A model generated the notes under the pieces. It ran no database searches. It was not told the origin of the DNA and saw nothing but the letters and a program-made list of their open reading frames with translations. From positions 3,038,001 through 3,102,000 of the forward strand of contig NZ_JAGTWY010000001.1 in NCBI RefSeq assembly GCF_023657445.1: 64,000 bases of DNA, in the 5' to 3' direction. This DNA is from Marinobacter sediminum (GTDB lineage Bacteria > Pseudomonadota > Gammaproteobacteria > Pseudomonadales > Oleiphilaceae). Numbering within the stretch: position 1 is the stretch's first letter; the number at the start of each line of letters is the position of its first letter. The position numbers and the translations under genes were made by a program. This document shows, piece after piece, positions 62,194-64,000 of the stretch.

Positions 62194-62224
62194 TTGACCC
62201 TGTAGTTGCTAAAGGGTTCATAGC
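62194..62224 (+). promoter_or_regulatory. Second CadR/PbrR-type MerR promoter
   Basis: TTGACC (62194-62199) followed by the dyad ACCCTGTAG / CTAAAGGGT around TTG, one base different from the perfect palindrome at 60784-60804. A weak -10 (TCATAG) follows at about 19 bp. It precedes the second CDF gene by 39 nt, so both CDF genes appear to be under the same type of regulator. Confidence 0.75.
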
Positions 62225-62262
62225 TACGCCAGCATCGTTGTTGATCATTGATAGAGGCAAAA

Positions 62263-63162
62263 ATGCACGATCACAGTCACGACCACAGCCATCATTTCGA
62301 CACCCATAACCGCTCCTTTGCGATTGCTGTGTTCCTCAACATCCTGTTTGTCGTCATCGAAGCAGTGTACGGGGTTATATCCGGCTCGCTGGCGCTGCTT
62401 GCTGATGCCGGCCACAATCTCAGCGATGTTATGGGGTTGATCATGGCCTGGGCAGCCAGTTGGCTGGCCAGCAAAGCGGCAACCAACGCAAAGACCTATG
62501 GCCTGAAGAAAACCACGATTCTGGCGGCCCTGTTTAACGCTCTGATTCTGATCGCCGCTGTCGGTGGTATTACCTGGGAAGCCATTCAGCGCCTGACAGA
62601 TCCTGCCGACGTCGCCGGGCTGACCGTGGTGATCGTGGCTGGCATTGGGGTACTGATTAACGGCGCAACCATGATGCTCTTTCTCAAAGGGCAGAAAGGG
62701 GACATCAATATCCGGGGCGCTTTCTTGCATATGGCCGCAGATACCGCAGTGTCGGTCGGCGTCGTGATCTCCGGCACGATATTGATGTTCACCAACCTGA
62801 CCTGGATAGATCCAATTGTGAGTCTCGTTATTGCCGTTGTGATCTTTGTGGGCACCTGGCAGTTGCTGAAAGACTCCGTCAACCTAGCGGTAGATGCCGT
62901 CCCCAAAGGGATTGATCCTTCGGCTGTCCATGAACGTCTTGAAAGCTTGCCAGGAGTAATATCGGCCCATCACCTCCACATCTGGGCTCTGAGTACCACC
63001 GAAAACGCGCTAACCGTTCACCTGGTGAAACCCGACCCCGAGAGTGACGACCAAGTGATCAGTGAGGCCGCTGAAATGCTGAATCAGCACTTTGGCATCC
63101 AGCATACGACTGTTCAGTGGGAGCGTCGTGAGGGCCAGTGCCCAAATACATTGTTTTGCTGA
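62263..63162 (+). CDS. Zn/Cd-type cation diffusion facilitator (CzcD-like)
   Basis: A 299-residue CDF exporter. His-rich start MHDHSHDHSHHFDTH, six membrane segments, metal site motifs HNLSD (helix 2, HxxxD) and HMAAD (helix 5, HxxxD), and a C-terminal cytoplasmic domain with AHHLHIWALSTTENALTVHL. This is the canonical zinc/cadmium/cobalt CDF arrangement. AGAGG precedes ATG 62263; an in-frame TTG at 62248 is unlikely. It acts at the inner membrane with proton exchange. Confidence 0.93.
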   Translation: MHDHSHDHSHHFDTHNRSFAIAVFLNILFVVIEAVYGVISGSLALLADAGHNLSDVMGLIMAWAASWLASKAATNAKTYGLKKTTILAALFNALILIAAVGGITWEAIQRLTDPADVAGLTVVIVAGIGVLINGATMMLFLKGQKGDINIRGAFLHMAADTAVSVGVVISGTILMFTNLTWIDPIVSLVIAVVIFVGTWQLLKDSVNLAVDAVPKGIDPSAVHERLESLPGVISAHHLHIWALSTTENALTVHLVKPDPESDDQVISEAAEMLNQHFGIQHTTVQWERREGQCPNTLFC

Positions 63163-63322
63163 ATGTTGAAAAAAGGTGGCGCACGCTTGGTGGCAGCCGC
63201 TGCATCTAGGGCAGCCTAATGAACGCCCTCCTCTTTTCCTAATCATGAGATTCGGAAAGGGCACGCTCTCTCATGTCAGATAATTCGTTTTTATTCAAAT
63301 AAACGTAATGCATAGTAATAAC

Positions 63323-63379
63323 TTATAACGCCGAAAGCAGCGGTGCGTCTTACCGGGCCGCTGACCTGACTTGTTATTT
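63323..63379 (-). mobile_element. attC-like recombination site (57 bp)
   Basis: On the - strand: AAATAAC, AAGTCAGG, TCAGCGG, a 14-nt centre, CCGCTGC, TTTCGGC, GTTATAA. This gives outer TAAC/GTTA core sites and an inner CAGCGG/CCGCTG stem with unpaired spacers, the architecture of integron attC (59-base-element) sites, and the right size. The stop codon of the gene at 63374-63790 falls inside the first core site, as in gene cassettes. The outer heptamers deviate from strict RYYYAAC and GTTRRRY. Confidence 0.65.
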
Positions 63380-63790
63380 ATGGTTTTGATTGGAGCAAGT
63401 CGCCACATACCAGTAAGCTGAAAATATCCCATAAATGAAGTTCAAGGTGATCACAACCATTGGCATAGCGATGCCAAACTCCAAACCCAGTACACCCTTG
63501 TTCATTGAAGGAAAAACAACAAGCAGCACCATTGCTGAAGGAAAGATACTAGCCGCCATGCCACGTAATATGGTGCGATCTTTCCAAACGGGTATTAGTA
63601 ATAGCAGCATCCACAACCCACCCCAGATCATTCGCTGATACAACCAAGGTGCGGTGAAATCTGGTTTCATTGAAATACCAATAAGGTCTGATAACCCTAC
63701 CTTTCCCATAAACCAGATATTGAAGCTGTCCAAAAGCCCGCCTAAGGCTCCGCCTGTAAACGCCCCACTTATGTTACGAACGTATTTCAT
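63374..63790 (-). CDS. Small membrane protein, probable integron-cassette gene
   Basis: A 138-residue protein with three to four membrane segments: a Gly-rich start (GAFTGGALGGLLDSFNIWFMG), WGGLWMLLLLIPVW, a Pro/Met-rich segment and IAMPMVVITLNFIYGIFSAYWY. No family recognised. ATG 63790 has GGAGAG upstream; the frame remains open to 63859. Its stop codon is embedded in the attC-like site, so it looks like the cargo of a gene cassette. The 210 nt upstream of it hold no recognisable gene or second attC. Confidence 0.7.
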   Translation of the reverse strand: MKYVRNISGAFTGGALGGLLDSFNIWFMGKVGLSDLIGISMKPDFTAPWLYQRMIWGGLWMLLLLIPVWKDRTILRGMAASIFPSAMVLLVVFPSMNKGVLGLEFGIAMPMVVITLNFIYGIFSAYWYVATCSNQNHK

Positions 63791-64000
63791 TAAGCTCTCC
63801 GGGCTTTGTGCGATTCGAGGCAACCCCCAAAGTAATAGCTTATTAGTTTGGACTCGCACTAAACCCAGTCGGTTCTTTCAATCTAGAACCAAATCACAGT
63901 GCGAATTTCTATTCCATTTCAAAGGGATACTAGCTGCCTTTCCACGATTCTGCGAACTCGGGCTTTGTCAAAAGTGTGCGCGCGGCTTTTCTGTGCAAAT

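Noticed and set aside
63239..63313. 24-codon - strand frame just after the attC-like site
   Set aside because: Too short to support as a gene; mentioned only as a possible trace of another cassette.
1..64000. tRNA, rRNA or CRISPR loci
   Set aside because: I found no cloverleaf-like segment with a T-loop, no rRNA sequence and no regularly spaced repeats; a dedicated scan could still find a tRNA I missed.

Overview
The window reads as a chromosomal segment of a Gammaproteobacterium, most likely Marinobacter or a close relative. This is inferred from gene content: a Pil-Chp chemotaxis cluster like that of Pseudomonas, FolE-FolX, a PiuC hydroxylase, a large FadE acyl-CoA dehydrogenase, several GGDEF/EAL proteins and a dense, high-GC coding style. 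No rRNA, tRNA, CRISPR array or complete insertion sequence was recognised.

Layout. 1-4.9 kb: end of a pilus-chemotaxis cluster (chpA cut by the left edge, chpB, chpC). 4.9-7.0 kb: zinc regulation and uptake (zur-znuC-znuB) behind a Zur-type operator; no znuA is present. 8.4-12.1 kb: arsenic operon arsR-acr3-GAPDH-arsJ. 12-19.6 kb: lipid and hydrolase genes, a diguanylate cyclase, folE-folX, a CoA-binding protein and a CHASE-GGDEF-EAL protein. 20-23.8 kb: copper operon (MerR regulator, CopA, a 38-residue membrane peptide, a DUF411 protein) with a MerR-type promoter at the start and a strong terminator at the end. 23.9-31 kb: another GGDEF protein, a His/Gly/Glu-repeat exported protein divergent from piuC across a Fur-like site, RNase II and an acyltransferase. 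31-38 kb: hydrolases, a LysR regulator, Bcr-type and MATE efflux pumps and thiol peroxidase, with two related stem-loop repeats between genes. 38-42.6 kb: a NUDIX-metallo-beta-lactamase fusion and a rubrerythrin / iron-sulfur reductase / DUF3501 operon. 42.8-51.6 kb: exported AstE/AspA-like protein, DMT transporter, carbohydrate-binding protein, MalY-type lyase, AEC transporter, UbiA prenyltransferase and FadE. 51.8-57.4 kb: a full branched-chain-type amino-acid ABC transporter (livGFKHM) followed by an ornithine-cyclodeaminase-family enzyme.

58.8-64 kb looks like an accessory heavy-metal region: a decayed MerR gene, a Met/His-rich periplasmic protein, an HMA-CDF fusion, a DUF3703 protein and a Zn-type CDF. 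Two CadR/PbrR-type promoters are intact although the local regulator is broken. The right end carries a 57-bp attC-like site overlapping the stop codon of a small membrane-protein gene, which is the arrangement of an integron gene cassette outside an obvious integron.

Metal and oxidative-stress handling is the recurring theme: Zn uptake, As, Cu and divalent-cation efflux, Fur-linked iron genes, Tpx and rubrerythrin. The other theme is c-di-GMP and surface signalling (Pil-Chp, two GGDEF proteins and one GGDEF-EAL protein).
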